Of a stretch of DNA of 64,000 nt, positions 63,529 to 64,000 are shown piece by piece. The stretch is from Lachnospiraceae bacterium (GTDB taxonomy: Bacteria; Bacillota; Clostridia; Lachnospirales; Lachnospiraceae). The position numbers and the translations under genes were made by a program. The notes beneath the pieces were generated by a model. It did no database searches, was not told the DNA's origin, and saw nothing but the letters and a program-made list of their open reading frames with translations. The stretch's first letter is position 1. Every line of letters begins with the position of its first letter. Location of the stretch: the NCBI GenBank assembly GCA_029008875.1, contig JAQXJP010000009.1, positions 62,001-126,000 on the forward strand, read 5' to 3'.

Positions 63529-63774
63529 CTAATTTATCCACTGAATAAACGCAGTTTTATCCGAACTGTTATAACCCGCATTTCGATAGAAATTCAATGT
63601 ACTTTCCTCCTTCGAACCGGTAAGCAGCATCATCTTGTAGCAATGGTTCTGTTCAGCTATTTTCTTATTCGTGGTAGAATGACCTTGTAAGAAAACCTGA
63701 ATATATGGGGCATACCGTGAATTTCCGCACCAAGAAACTATCCTATAAGGATAAGAATTCTGTGCACAATTCAC
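63529..63774 (-). pseudogene. GNAT acetyltransferase, C-terminal fragment
   Basis: The last ~45 residues (IAEQNHCYKMMLLTGSKEES, then TLNFYRNAGYNSSDKTAF) are the C-terminal GNAT motif. The front of the frame is unrelated sequence that overlaps a recombinase fragment on the other strand. The acetyl-CoA-binding part is missing. Confidence 0.7.
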
Positions 63775-63880
63775 CGGAGGACTGGATTATTTTTGAAAAC
63801 ACACAGGAAGCAATTGTGGACGAAGAAACACGGATTACTGTTCAGAAAATCCGTGAAACCAAGCACCGTCCTAAGTTTTC
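63690..63880 (+). pseudogene. Serine recombinase fragment
   Basis: RKPEYMGHTVNFRTKKLSYK, then PEDWIIFENTQEAIVDEETR and VQKIRETKHRPK is the recombinase (zinc-ribbon-preceding) region of large serine recombinases from clostridial conjugative transposons. It breaks off after KHRPK. The catalytic N-terminus and the coiled coil are absent, so only a relic of an excised or deleted element remains. Confidence 0.75.
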
Positions 63881-64000
63881 CTGTTTCACCAGCAATAAGT
63901 TTCTTAATGTCTGCTTTAATTCCATTTTCTAGTGGCAACAGACCATACAAGTAAGAGACAGATAAAGAAAAAGACCTTACCAAAATTCCTTTCCAGTTTG

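Noticed and set aside
63771-63983. 70-codon minus-strand ORF at the right edge
   Set aside because: It overlaps the recombinase fragment. Only the part nearest the edge (YLYGLLPLENGIKADIKK) looks protein-like, and I cannot assign it.

Overview
The window looks like a chromosomal segment of a spore-forming gut clostridium of the Lachnospiraceae type. The evidence is the block dxs–tlyA–nadK–argR–recN–spoIVB–spo0A, a GGGtGRT/NifU-like gene pair, a PotC–PotD fusion, a DUF5688 gene and a TfoX-like gene. No species is claimed. By eye, the first ~38.9 kb is moderately GC-rich, densely packed and mostly intact. The rest is visibly AT-richer and full of transposition scars, broken genes and small selfish or defence-type remnants.

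Core part (1–38.9 kb). The plus-strand housekeeping and sporulation block (dxs to spoIVB) is followed by a heterodimeric ABC exporter pair sitting between spoIVB and spo0A, then glgA. A minus-strand DUF5688 gene and a polyamine uptake operon (potA, potB, potCD fusion) come next. tRNA-Thr(CGT) opens a plus-strand run: small membrane protein, HD hydrolase, queH, argH behind a promoter with an ArgR-type palindrome, and asd. Then comes a three-gene unit: a 2TM channel-like/Rossmann/RyR-domain protein, a DUF234-type ATPase whose P-loop is destroyed, and an oversized topoisomerase III with five C-terminal zinc/repeat modules. After a 72-bp tandem repeat lie a left-handed beta-helix protein and the highly codon-biased NifU-like/GGGtGRT pair. 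A 0.9-kb intergenic region holds a 14-bp tandem repeat and an array of ten alternating TTACTAA/TTAGTAA heptamers. It is followed by six minus-strand tRNAs (Pro, Gly, Arg, His, Gln, Lys) and a minus-strand cluster: THUMP methyltransferase, C1 peptidase, cell-wall amidase and RdgB.

Accessory part (38.9–64 kb). An IS with 11-bp terminal repeats and a very long 3' hairpin has cut a tetR gene. Its 39-bp palindromic operator survives but has lost the divergent gene. Next is an intact lactose module: GPH transporter, two AraC regulators, and overlapping lacL/lacM encoding a two-subunit beta-galactosidase. A common 17-bp motif lies upstream of three of its transcription units, and a MITE with a perfect 8-bp target duplication sits in one of its promoter regions. 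From 49.7 kb onward many genes are truncated: a histidine kinase, a CD1871A/4Fe-4S/TlpA redox set, AAA ATPase fragments, a VOC protein, an IS630 remnant inside a T-box-controlled methyltransferase, and a type III toxin–antitoxin (ToxIN/AbiQ-like) locus with intact 36-nt antitoxin repeats but a deleted toxin. Intact genes in between include a TetR/membrane-protein pair with matching operators, a GxGD (presenilin-like) membrane protein, a kinase-like protein, a BMP lipoprotein with its chemoreceptor, a response regulator, rubrerythrin and an SDR. The window ends in scraps of a chemoreceptor, an acetyltransferase and a serine recombinase.
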